Positions 44,839 to 56,142 of a stretch of DNA of 64,000 nt are shown piece by piece (position 1 is the first letter of the stretch; each line of letters begins with the position of its first letter). The notes beneath the pieces are model-generated. The model searched no databases and had not been told where the DNA came from. It saw only the letters and a program-made list of their open reading frames with translations. The position numbers and the translations under genes were made by a program. The DNA lies in the NCBI GenBank assembly GCA_019279435.1, contig JAAALK010000079.1, positions 109,738,664 through 109,802,663 of the forward strand. Direction: 5' to 3'. Source of the stretch: Zizania palustris (taxonomy: Eukaryota; Streptophyta; Magnoliopsida; Poales; Poaceae).

Positions 44839-46293
44839 TATAGGATCGATGTACCGACTAGAGGTGGGTGAATATGTGGTTTTTAAAACTAATTCAATTT
44901 AGATTAGTACTAGACAAGAACCTTAGACAAAAATCACAAAGTACTAGATTAAACTAGTGAGACCTAGGATGGCAAAGATAAATTACTCTAAGAAGATAAA
45001 TTTCCACAATTTAACTTGCTCAAAGTAAAGGGGACAAGAGACAACCGAATTTTATCCCGAGGTTTGGAAATTTGCCAATTTCCTAGGTCCTCGTTGAAGC
45101 GAGTTTCACTTGACCGCTCTCTTCACCAAGCCGCGGATTCCTCAAGAAGAAATTGGCTAGAAGATGAGCCGGCACCGGAAGTGCAACTCTCGGGCCTCGA
45201 TCACTAGTGGTAGCTCTTCTCCACTCCGGATAGGTGAGCTCCGACCTTCACAACCTCCCGGGTCTCCTCCACAACCTTCTTGGAGAGATCACTAATTTCT
45301 TCTCCGAGCCATCTAGTAGGTGGCAACCTCCAAGAGTAACAAGCTGCAATCAAAGCTAGGAGAAGACGATCAAGTGCTAAAATGGAAATGCAATGCAATC
45401 TATTCAATCACTTGATCACCCCTTTTTGCTTCCCAACCACACTAGTGCTCAATTTAGTGCTCAATGGTGGGAGAGACTCTCTTGTGCTCAAGTTTGCTCA
45501 AATGAATGCCAAAAGTCTAGCAAAGGAGTTGTAGCAAGGGTTTATATAGCCACACACCCAAAAAGTAGTTGTTACATGAGTTAGGTGGCTCTCTGCGCAC
45601 TGTCGGTCTGACCACCCATCTTGGGCCGGTCTGACTGACTCTAGCTGTAACGGCTAGAAAACTAGCCGTTTTACTGATGTGACAGGGCAACCCGGTCTGA
45701 CCAGCCATGCTGGCCTGGTTGGACCGGCCCTACCCGGTCTGACCGGCCATTGGCTTAGTCAGACCGATAAGGTCCCCGTCGGCTCTGTAAACCAGTAGAT
45801 TTCACAACTGCGCAGCCCCGTCGGATTGGCCCCCTGGCCGGTCGAACCACCCATCACAGGCCGGTCTGACCGGACCCACATAGTTGGTCAGACCGCCAGG
45901 GCAAAAAAACTCAGAGAGATGCATTTTTGTAGATTCAAGAACTTGCCAAAATTTGTAACGTTTGCAACAATCACACATGATCAAAAGCTACTATATGCAA
46001 TGCAAATTGGCACTTGAAAATCAACTCATAACCAAGATGCAACCCCTTTTATAGTACGACAAAAAAACAAAATTTAAACCTAGCCTAATTGATCGCTCCA
46101 AACACCTCGATCAATTTCTAGTTTTCTTCAAACCTTTTGTCGTTGCTCTTTAATCGTCCAGATCTTCGGGTTTTCCATCTTGTGCTCCATTGACGTGGGA
46201 CCTAATCATTTCCTTCACACTTAAGAAAAATATTAGTCCACAAATGTGCTTTTGTCATTAATTACCAAAACTCACATGGGGCCTAGATCTTCG
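44839..46293 (-). repeat. 5' LTR of element 3
   Basis: It is the partner of 23009-24464; both terminal dinucleotides are mutated in this copy. A TATATAAA (minus) lies at 45541-45548, and the GGTCTGACCGG motif cluster at 45600-45900. Confidence 0.87.
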
Positions 46294-46583
46294 GAAAAAT
46301 AGTTTACATGATGCTTTTGGATGATTGCTTTATTAAGGGGGGAGTAATGGCTTTCATGATGCATTGATGCTTTTGCCAAAGATAGTGAGAATTCATGATG
46401 CATTGATGCTTTTGCCAAAGATAGGGAGAATGCTTTGCATGAGTTTTTGCCCAAGGGGGAGATCTTTTACCAAGTGAAAAATTTTGGCTCTTTTCTGAGT
46501 TTTTATGGTCACTTGTGCGCTTAACTTGAAACATTCATCATGTTTCTGTTTGGGGTTGTCAATGCACTCATCAAGGGGGAGAT
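46294..46583 (+). other. Element 1 post-pol region, second part, ending at its polypurine tract
   Basis: It continues the sequence interrupted at 23008. It contains purine tracts (aaggggggag, ccaagggggagat) and the phrase ttttggctcttttctgagtttttatggtcacttgtg, which also stands before the element 2 3' LTR. The last tract, tcaagggggagat, abuts the LTR. Confidence 0.85.
46355..46431 (+). repeat. 39-bp tandem duplication in element 1
   Basis: catgatgcattgatgctttt.. is repeated at 46355 and 46394 and contains one of the gccaaag purine-tract motifs. Confidence 0.8.
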
Positions 46584-49500
46584 TGTGAAACCAAGTGAGG
46601 TCGTACTGTGGTTTATGTCTTTATGATAAGTGATTGACAAGGTTGAGCGGCCTTGTGAGATGAGTGAGTGATGACTTGATTGCATCGATGGGATCGATGT
46701 GTGGTTATGGATGAGCTACAATTTGCCTTTTCCGTGGTGCGTGAGCAGTGTGCACATAGATTTCAGTCTGTGATCTTTTTGATTTAATTGTGTTGAAGGT
46801 CCCCTTCTTTTCAGCTGTGCTTTTGAGACTCTTTTGGCTGAACCTGTTATGGATTTCTAATCCAGAAATCAATCTACTTCTTGCTCTAATTTTCGAGTTG
46901 ATTAAGTGGGATTCAGTTCTTCATGTCTCTGTATTGTGCTCTTGTTCTCTGCCGTGTACCTTGCTTATGTATCTGAAGCTTAGCTTCATCCCAGAAAATT
47001 CTTAGCACGGCTATAGAAACATGAAGCAAGTATTGTATTCTTATCTCGTTGAGATAGTGATTTGATTGGATCTTCACTCCTGGTTTGTTTGCCACCGTAG
47101 TCGCCAAGGGATAATTTCATAACACAGTTGGCTTCAGGCATCTATGCCAAATTCTTTTGCCACAAGGTTCTGATTGTTCCAGAGAGACACGATTTTGGTA
47201 TTTCTTTCTACTTATCTGCAAGAGTTGTTTCAGTGCATCACTGGTTCAGCTTTGGTACTCATTGTTGTGATCAACTCGAATCAAATTGATATTTTAATAG
47301 TACTGGATCATCTTCTTCTCATTGGCATTTCTGGTTCTGAACTAAGGAATCATTTACTGCACTAACCAGAAGTAATCTCAGAGTGTTAATTTGATGAGAA
47401 CATCACCAGTTGGGATAGGATCATGATTGTGAGGAAACAAGTTAAGGTGCATGCTTTCCATGTTATATTTAATTTTTATATATTTGAACTTCAGATGCTA
47501 CACCATGAGATGCATTCAATTTCAATTTCAGAAATACTTTTTGGATTAATAGAAGAGATGCGTGTATATGGAACTCTTGTATTATCATGGAAGTTGATTG
47601 GGGACCAATAGACGTTGAGTCAAGGATGACTCCAAATCAAGAAGGGAAGGATGATAAGGATATCCCTACCAATGATACAACCATACATGAATACCAAGAT
47701 CTAATTATTCGAGTTTGAGCGTGACGATTAAATCTCCAAGTCAACTCATTTCTAAGTATCTTAGTATATTATCTTGAGAATAAATTACTACCTAATATTA
47801 TTATTATTGTTAGGAACCATGGAGATGGTGAAAATCACTTGGAGATAAACAAAAAGTTGGAGAAGAACCAGGAAGAATGTCCAAGCCAATTTGAGAGTTC
47901 AATCCAACTACAATTTGTGTCCAACTCGGATTCCAGGAGCAGCGTGCACTTAAATCATCGCCCAGGCCTCATACGGACTCTGTTTTTGACGTTCCACCTA
48001 GCCACGGAAATATAACTTAATAACCTTTCCAATGCCGCCAGTTTCATCTCAAAATTCATTCTAGATCAACGGGAATCGTCAAAACAACATAGAGTCCAGA
48101 ATCTGTCAGCATGCTGTTTTCTACTTTATTGGGCCTTTGGGCCGTGTATCCAGTTGAACCCATTAGAGGTGCATCCCAAACTACTATATAAGGTGTTTCT
48201 ACAGCCATCTAGGGTTTTTGTGTTTAGTTTACACGTTGCTTTGATAGCCGCCGCTTCGCCAGGTTTGTAAGTGAACCCCAACTCGCAGATTCCAATAGAA
48301 TTTCAATTCGATTGCGTTTTCTGCATTCTTGCTTGTGATCTTCGATTCGCAGGCAAGGATTAGCCTTCTTAGCGAGGTCAATCAGATTTTTCTTAGTTGA
48401 TAACCAACGGAGCAGTGGTGTAGTGATTGTAAGGGCCGATCTAGTTGATCGGAAGCCAGATCGTAAACGTCGAGTTCTCCACAAATCGTTGTTTATCCCC
48501 CACCTGAAGGAAGATCGGGCACACCCCCTCCTCCATCATAATTCCTCTCTAGTTTGATTTTTTGTTTGGAAGTTTATTCTACCTAATTTGATATAGGAGC
48601 TATGCCAAGTACTTGACATTATACATGATTTTCATCCCTGTTCATCTTAGCTGGCAAGTTTCTATGTGTTTGCCTTTCACTTGTTTTTGTTGGATGTTTC
48701 TTGATTCAATTTATTCAGCCAGATTTAAGTTTGCTCTTATGTGAAACCTGAATTGTTGAATTCTGAAATTCTACAGAGTTACAATTCTTCACTGGTTCTA
48801 TTTCCAGTTAAATCACTGTGAATTGCTCTTTGTAAGCTGCCGAGACAGAGTACTGATACAGTTGTGTACTATTCTTCCTTTTGCACTACATAGAGCTGTT
48901 AATCATAATGCACACACTGTTCAATTTTTAGAGTTTGGCTGAAAGGTTGTTTTGCAGACATACTCACTTTAGAACAGAGCAGTTCACAGGAGTCAACCAC
49001 TACTCTTGATTTGTTTTCTCTGAATGCATTACTGCTGTCAAGCCTGAACTTGAATCTTCCGTTCATCATCTGATTTCTATAGTTTTAATTATAAAACTAC
49101 ATGAGGTATATTTGATCGAAGTGGTTCTAGTTCAATCTTTGTGATGGCTGAAATGAACTAGTTTCTCATCATCTTATACACATGCAGAGTGCATTTTTAT
49201 TTCAAGATCTAACTTTTTGTTTCTATCTGAGATTTATGCATGCAATACTTTGATCTCACCAAATACCATTTAACTGTGTATGGTTGATGTTCTCTGAGTT
49301 CAAAAATAGCCTGACAACACTGATACTTGAATTTTGTTTCTGTCGGTTCACCAAAGTCCGACAAACTCTTGAAGTCAGAGGTTCAAAGACCGATAAACAT
49401 AAGTCAGAAAATCAATGGTCGACTGACTCTGAAAGTCGAAAAATCATTCACCGATTAGAACATTTGAGCTATTGTTACTCTAATCTAGAAGAAAATTTCA

Positions 49501-49656
49501 AATTGCATTGGTTTTTTTTGGACCTATATTGTGAATCATAATTTTTGCCGCTGAAACTTTTAGGGGTGCGTTGGGTGATTTGAAAAGGCCATCATATTCG
49601 TGAGTATTTGTTGAGGCGCCTATTCACCCCCCTCTAGTCGCCATTCTGATCCCACA
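46584..49656 (+). repeat. Probable 3' LTR of element 1, containing a family X LTR
   Basis: It begins TGTGAAACCAAGTG next to the polypurine tract, like the element 2 LTR start, and ends ATTCACCCCCCTCTAGTCGCC..GATCCCACA, like the ends of the LTRs of elements 2, 3 and 4. The 5' partner is missing, so boundaries come from these similarities. Without the 731-bp inner block it would be about 2.34 kb. I see no gene in it. Confidence 0.7.
47808..48538 (+). repeat. Family X LTR-like block inside the element 1 LTR (probable solo LTR)
   Basis: It starts TGTTAGGAACCATGGAGATGG, has a TATATAAG at 48185-48192 and an LTR-style downstream region with agatcgggcac..ccatca at the end. Its 3' half resembles 60680-61022. 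Five-base flanks ATTAT and TAATT do not match, so the TSD is not proven. Confidence 0.6.
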
Positions 49657-49659
49657 GGG

Positions 49660-51656
49660 TGTAGGACCGAAAGTAGCGACCAGAGGGGGGGTGAATGGGC
49701 GCCTAAAAAAAATTCTTTCGAATCAATGGTCTGCTCCCAAAACCCAACGCATTTAAAAAGAAAACTAAACAGCATAGCGAGAACAGATTGACTAAGTCTG
49801 CAGATTCGAAGTCTGCTGATTCAGAGGTTGCAGATTCTGAGGTTGCAGATTCGAAGGTTGCAGATTCGAAGGTTGCAGATTCGGAGGTTGCAGATTCAAA
49901 GGTTACAGATTCGAAGTATGCAGATTCGAAGTATGCAGATTCGAAGCCTGCAGATTCGCAGTATGCAGATTCGAAGTATGCAGATTCGAAGCTTGCAGAT
50001 TCAAAGTCTGCTGATTCGAAGTCTGCTGATTCAAAGCTTGCTGATTCGAAGTCTGCTGATTCGAAGCCTGCAGATTCGAAGTCTGCTGATTCGAAGTCTG
50101 CAGATTCGAAGCTTGCAGATTCGAAGTCTGCTGATTCGAAGCCTGCAGATTCGAAGCCTGCTGATTCAGAGGTTGCAGATTCTGAGGTTGCAGATTCGGA
50201 GGTTGCAGATTCGGAGGTTGCAGATTCGAAGGTTGCAGATTCGAAGGTTGCAGATTCGGAGGTTGCAGATTCGAAGGTTACATATTCGAAATATGCAGAT
50301 TCGAAGTATGCAGATTCGAAGCCTGCAGATTCGAAGTATGCAGATTCGAGGTATGCAGATTCGAAGCTTGCAGATTCGAAGTCTGCTGATTCGAAGTCTG
50401 CTGATTCGAAGTCTGCAGATTCGAAGCTTGCAGATTCGAAGTCTGCTGATTCGAAGTCTGCTGATTCGAAGCCTGCAGATTCGAAGTCTGCTGATTCGAA
50501 GTCTGCAGATTCGAAGCTTGCAGATTCGAAGTCTGCTGATTTGAAGTCTGCTGATTCGAAGCCTGCAGATTCGAAGCTTGCAGATTCGAAGCCTGCTGAT
50601 TCAAAGTCTGCTGATTCGAAGCTTGCAGATTCGAAGCTTGCATATTCGAAGTCTGCTTCACAGAGTTGGACTTCACACAAGAAAAGGGACTTTGGCCCTG
50701 TCAACTCGATCAAAAAGCTACGCAGTAAAAGCAAAAAGCTGGCACTAGAGTACTGTTGCTACAGTGTAGTAGTACTACTTGCAACAGCAAGAACTAGTAC
50801 TACTTGTGTGAAGAACACAAGCAACAGAAACAAGTAGTGAACAAAAATGCACACGGTACACAACGATTCAGATTCACAATAACCAAACGCATGCCTCGCA
50901 CTCAACAGGGAACAAAATCTTACTGCATTAATGAAGAACAAAATGAATGCAAGCAGAAGAACAAGCCTCTGGCGGCGCACAGAAACAGGAATAAGAGAGA
51001 GAGTGCGTAGGAGACAAAATGACCCAATAGATTAAAAAGTGAATTCTGGAAGGGGTAGTCCAAACCCTAGGGATTGGGGCCCTATTTATAGGCTGCCCAA
51101 CACTAGGAATATTCTACCAGCCCCTTAGGGTTTTTACAGATGCAAGAATAAAGGAAAAGACTCTACTGCCCTTAGGTATTTTTACAGACACGACTGACTG
51201 ACTGTGGGCCTAGAGATACAGATGACTTATCCGGAAGCTAAGTTTTCGTAGCGACTACGGCTTCTCTTCTGGACAGTCGGATACAAGATCAACGGTTGTC
51301 AGTTTTGCGTCGAAACTGACAAAGCCTCCACCGACTTTGCACCAGGTACCCGGATTGGGCCTGCCCGATTCCGCAGCTCTCTCAGCCCGGCAATCACTCA
51401 CCGCCTGTGTACCTGAGTCAACCCTGGTCAATAGCCTAGTGGGTCTTCTACTGCTTCTGGCCCACGTACTCGGATTGGGCCAGCCCGACTTTGCAGCCTC
51501 CTCTGCCCGACAGTCGCTTGCTGCCCATGTACCTGAGTCACACGCGGCCCATGAAACAGCAGATCTCTTCTCTTCTTCTGTCCTCTTTGACTATCGTTGA
51601 CAATGACTCATCACTTTTGGAGCCATGAGGCCCATGCTATTCAGCATGGCTCCTCA
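49660..51656 (-). repeat. 3' LTR of element 4 (1997 bp)
   Basis: On the minus strand it runs TGAGGAGCCATGC to GGTCCTACA. It holds the long 15-bp array and a TATAAATA (minus) at 51083-51090. Confidence 0.92.
49794..50656. repeat. 15-bp tandem array, about 58 units (element 4 3' LTR)
   Basis: The unit is GCAGATTCGAAGTCT with changes mostly at the last three or four positions (gtct, gctt, gcct, gtat, ggtt) and at gca/gct. Unit types occur in blocks (V-type, Y-type, then S/L/P-type); this block order occurs twice, about 23-25 units apart, indicating a higher-order duplication. The length is a multiple of three and the unit lacks stops in several frames, so long meaningless ORFs appear on both strands. 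Confidence 0.95.
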
Positions 51657-52982
51657 ATCTCCCCCTTGATGAGTGCATTGTCAACACTCCTCTTCTTCAG
51701 CTCTTCAGCACCTGCGAGCAAATGTGGAAACACGAAAACAAAACACAAGAAAACAAAGAAGAAGAAAAATAAGGTAAAAAGTTTAACCCTAATGACCAAA
51801 AGCCGAACAAAAGCAAGAAGCGGTCATTATGGTTAACCAAAACATAAAAGCTCAAAATGAGTGTGATTTCAGAACAACAAGGATATCAACAGAGTAAGAA
51901 CTCCCCCTTAAACTCTGATCCCAAATTTTCTCCCCCTTGTTGACAAGTGAACTCATCAAGCACTCAATAGAGACACAGACTCCCCCTGAAATGCAACTCC
52001 CCCTCAAAATATGCAGTGAATTCAACTGGAGTGCATAAGGAGTGTAGAAAGCATGCTTCTTAGATATGATTGACTACAATTACAACATCTAACAGATACA
52101 GCAAAAGACATACTGTAAAGATACATGGCATGATCAGTGCAACAGATGATATCTAAAGAAAGTCATTTGCACGCATTTTTCAGTTTTTTGCAAACAAAAA
52201 CATCACCACATGTTCCAATAAACAAGCAAGGTAAAGCATGAGATGCAAAAGCTAACTGATATCTACCAAGATAAGCATTGTCCAAAACAAAGTGCTTCAG
52301 CAAACTTGTTATTATTTCAATTTTCAAGCTTTTTCTTTTCCCTTTTTAATTTTTGCCAGGGGTTATTTGCATGTCAAACCTTATGCTGACCGACCAAGTT
52401 AAGCCTAGGCCAGAACTGGACCATCAGAAGCTTAAGACATTGGTCTTGGCATACACTACAGTGTCCTAGTTCATACCAATGTGTTGTGGTACGCAGTCCA
52501 GAACAATGCAATGCGACAAGACAAACCCACCTGGATCTTTTCAATTTTAAGCATAAAAAGGCATGGAATTTTCATTTTTCTGGTTTTTCATTATTTTATA
52601 GCACATTTCCATGATTAAAGCATACAGATGTCCAAGTTGCATATTTGCATCCAAGTCAGGAACTAGCTACGAGGCATGTAACAGATAGCAAGAACATTCA
52701 GCCTACGCATGCTAGTTATCAGAAGCAATGGTTATCATTTTTCAATTTTAAAGCATAAAAAGCCATGCATATGACAGATATCAGACTTATCAATAAAACT
52801 GAGACAAGACATGATCATTGACAAGTAATCGAAAGCATGTACCAGCTAGAATAAGTAAAGCAGTTCAATCATATAACAGAAGCAAGCTCAAAAGTGTGAT
52901 ATGTGAATATGCAAGATATGAACACACACAAAAAAAGACTCAAGAAAAGAGTAAAGAAGAAAGAAAACTGACGCAAAATATC
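51657..52982 (-). other. Element 4 post-pol non-coding region
   Basis: It contains pyrimidine tracts (ctcccccttgatgag next to the LTR, ctccccctgaaa, ctccccctcaaa, tctcccccttg), which are polypurine tracts on the element strand, and the conserved block. Confidence 0.8.
52250..52760 (-). repeat. Conserved non-coding block, copy in element 4
   Basis: It is the reverse complement of the block in elements 1 and 2, e.g. minus-strand GAAAAGATCCAGGTGGGTTTG, GTGTATGCCAAGACCAATG, CTTAAGCTTCTGATGG, CCTAGGCTTAACTTGGTCGG, CAAATAACCCCTGGCA. Confidence 0.85.
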
Positions 52983-55900
52983 CTAAAAAGGATACACAAC
53001 ACCCAAATCCCCTCGTAAACGCTCGAATGTAGACTGATCTAGGGGTTTGGTGAAAATATCAGCCAACTGATGATGGGTATCAACATGAACAAGGTCAATG
53101 ACACCTTTCTCATATTGATCCCGCAAGAAGTGAAAGCGCACATCAATGTGTTTGGTTTTTGAATGGAGACATGGGTTTTTCCCTACACTACTCTGGTAGG
53201 AAAGAACAACCCAAAATCTCGTATAGTGGAAATCATCCAAACCAACTGTGAGCAGCAGCTAGCAGCAGCTACGTACTCAGCCTCTGTGGTCGAAAGAGCA
53301 ACTCCAGATTGCTTTCGAGAAGACCAAGAGACAAGAGAAGAACCAAGAAACTGGCAAGTACCAGAAGTCGACTTGCGATCCAACCGGCACCCACCAAAGT
53401 CGGCATCCGAAAAGCCAGATAAATCAAGAGATGATGATGATGAATAGTAAAGACCGAGATCGGGCGCATAAGTGAGATTCCTGAAGATGCGCTTGACAGC
53501 CTGCCGATGAGACGCGCGTGGTGAAGACTGGAAACACGCGCAAAGTCTCACGGCGAACTGTATGTCCGGTCTTGTCACCGTCAAGTACAGTAGCGAACCG
53601 ATCATCCCTCGAAACTCCCTTTCATTGACCTTGACACCGCTCTCATCCTTGTCCAGACCCCCAGAAGTGCCCATCGGGGTCATCTGCGGCTTCAATTCAC
53701 CACCAAAGTCAAATTTCTTTAACATATCACGAGTGTACTTACCTTGGTGGATGAAGGTGCCGTCCTTGGTCTGCTTGATCTGGAGCCCTAAGAAGTACTT
53801 GAGCTCACCCATGAGGCTCATCTCAAACTCACTGTGCATCTGCTCAGAAAACTTGGACACGAGAGAATCAGTAGTACCGCCAAAGATAATATCGTCCACA
53901 TAAATCTGAGCAACTAAGAAGTCTGAAGCGACTCTGAGCAAAAAGAGAGTTTTGTCCACAGAACCCATCACAAAGCCCTTCCCCAACAAAAATTGCTTTA
54001 ACCGGTCATACCAAGCCCTGGGGGCTTGCTTCAACCCGTATAAAGCTTTGTGCAACTTAAAAACATGTCGAGGAAACTTAGGGTTCTCAAAGCCGGGGGG
54101 CTGCCTAACATAAACTTCCTCCTCTATGAACCCGTTCAGAAAAGCACTCTTAACGTCCATTTGAAAAAGCTTAAAACCCTTCGAAGCGACAAAAGCTAAA
54201 AGAATGCGAATGGACTCAAGACAGGCAACAGGGGCGAAGGTTTCTTCAAAGTCAATACCTTCCTTCTAGCAATAACCCTGGGCAACTAGTCGAGCTTTGT
54301 TGCGCACCACAACCCCATCTTCACCTTGTTTGTTCTTGAATACCCACTTGGTGCCTATGGGGTTGCATCCTGGTGGCGGCTCAACTAGTGTCCAAACCCG
54401 ATTGTGGACAAAGTTCTCAAGCTCTTCTTGCATAGCATTAATCCAATTAGAATCAGAAAGAGCATGAGAAACATCTCTGGGCTCAAAAGATGCAACAAAC
54501 GCAGATTCAGCAAACATAGCAAGAGAGGCAGAAGAACGCAAAGTTCTCTCAGTCAGATCACCTATGATGAGCTCTGAGGGATGGTCACGCTGAACTGCTC
54601 GAGTTCCCTGGTGATCTGAAGTCACCTCACCAGAGTCAGCAGCTGGCACCTCTGGACTCGACTGAGGGGGCTCAATCGTAGTGGAAGAAGTGATCAGAGG
54701 TCCGCCCTCATCCTCAGTCGAAGTCTCAGAAGGTGTGGGCTCTGCGGGGGGTGCAGAAGGCCCACCCTCATTAGTGGTTGGAGTGTCATCATCTTCCTCG
54801 AAGATGGACTCTCCGAGCTCACCATCAGAAGGCTCAAAAGAAGGAGTCAAAGAAGGCAAGAACTCATCAAATGAAACCTCACAGGTCTCGACAAGCAGCT
54901 GGGATTCGAGGTTCCAAACACGGAAGCCTCGAGAATGCAATGCATAACCAAGAAAAACACCATCCCAGCAACGAGACTCAAACTTGTCCAAATGCCGTCC
55001 CTTCTTGAGCACAAAGCACTTGCAGCCAAACGCTCGCAAGTGGCTCACCGTGGGCTGTTTGCCAAACCGCAGTTCATATGATGTCTTACCAAGGTAAGCT
55101 CTAAGAAAGATGCGGTTGGCCAGATAGCAAGCCGTGTTCATGGCTTCAGCCCAAAAACGCTTAGGAGTCCTGTGCTCATCGAGCATCGTCCTGGCCATCT
55201 CGACTAGCGTGCGGTTCTTTCGTTCCACAACGCCGTTCTGTGGGGGAGTGTAAGGAGAAGAAAACTGATGGTCCAGACCCTGATCACTACAGAAGCTGAC
55301 GAACTGAGAGTTCTTGAACTCAGAGCCGTTGTCGGAGCGAATTGCTCGCATTCGACCATTGTTCTCATTCTTCAGCTTCAAAATCAGGTCATGAACAAAT
55401 TGAAAAGTTTCATCCTTGGACTCCAAAAAGAAAACCCACGAGAATCGAGAAAAGTCATCAACAATCACAAGTGCATACCACTTCCCATCGACTGAACGTA
55501 CCCGAGCAGGACCAACAGTGTCCAAGTGTAAAAGCTCACCCGAATACGAAGTCATCACCTGAGTCACAGGTGAGTGAGAAGCGGCAACCATTTTCCCATG
55601 ACGACAGGGATGACAAACTAGATCCTTCTCCATCTTAAGCTTGGGCAATCCTCGGATGAGGTCCATAGAGCTTAACCTGACTAGCAGATCAAAACTCAAA
55701 TGACCTAACCTCCTATGCCACTTCCAGAGCTCAGAAGATGATCCAGCAATCAAACAGCGAGAAGGGCCAAAAGAACTAGAGAAGTCAATTCGAAACACTT
55801 TACCGAAAGGTAAAATCTGACAAACCAAAGACCCTCTAGAATCAACCACAGAAGAATTGCCCTTCTTAAAACGCACTTCCAAACCATCCTCAAGAAGTTG

Positions 55901-56140
55901 CGAAACAGAAATCAAATTGAAGTTCAGATTCTTAACCAAAGCAACATTCTTCAAAGAGAAATGATCTGAAATGCAAATTGAGCCTATGCCACTTACTTTC
56001 CCTTGACCGCTGTTCCCGAACGTGATGTATTCTTTGGAGCTCGGGGGAGTGAGACTGGAGAACCATCTGCGATGTCCCGTCATGTGGCGAGAGCATCCTG
56101 AGTCCATGATCCAAACGTCCTCTAGTCCCTGATCCTGCAC
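52983..56140 (-). pseudogene. Element 4 pol: protease, integrase, RT, RNase H; stop and deletion
   Basis: Protease has WIMDSGCSRHMTGH; integrase has HRRLGH, CHPCRHGK, DTVGPARV, SDNGSEF and PQNGVVERKNR; RT begins with NGIGTKWVF-like IGTKWVFKNKQGEDG. A TAG near 54266-54268 interrupts RT. After it the frame resumes with MDVKSAFLNGF, YGLKQAPRAWYDRL and YVDDIIFGG, then RNase H SDADFGGC and STTEAEYVAAA. A small deletion with frameshift near 53180-53200 precedes KHIDVRFHFLRDQ..QLADIFTKPLD. Closely related to element 2 pol. Confidence 0.87.
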
Positions 56141-56142
56141 AA

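Larger units (their letters stand above)
23009..46293 (-). mobile_element. Element 3: SIRE/Maximus-like copia, minus strand, interrupted by element 2 and two solo LTRs
   Basis: The 3' LTR is 23009-24464 and the 5' LTR 44839-46293 (about 1455 bp each); the internal region is 24465-24490 plus 35296-44838. The PBS lies at 44821-44836. Gag, protease, integrase, RT and RNase H are followed by an extra ORF. LTRs differ at many positions, and the terminal TG and CA of the 5' LTR copy are mutated (TA, CG), so it is older than elements 2 and 4. Flanks GTGAA and GAAAA match at three of five positions, a possible decayed TSD. It sits in the element 1 3' region, which continues on both sides. Confidence 0.88.

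Noticed and set aside
47803..48543. Proven solo LTR with TSD
   Set aside because: Flanks ATTAT and TAATT do not match in order, so only an LTR-like block is reported.
49794..50656. CRISPR array
   Set aside because: There are no unique spacers between repeats; units are head-to-tail and variants are point changes. The context is a plant retrotransposon LTR.
49703..50837. Long open frames on both strands over the 15-bp array (ADSKx and SADFE pentapeptide repeats)
   Set aside because: A 15-bp unit without stop codons opens several frames at once. Frames exist on both strands and include LTR DNA, so no protein is claimed.
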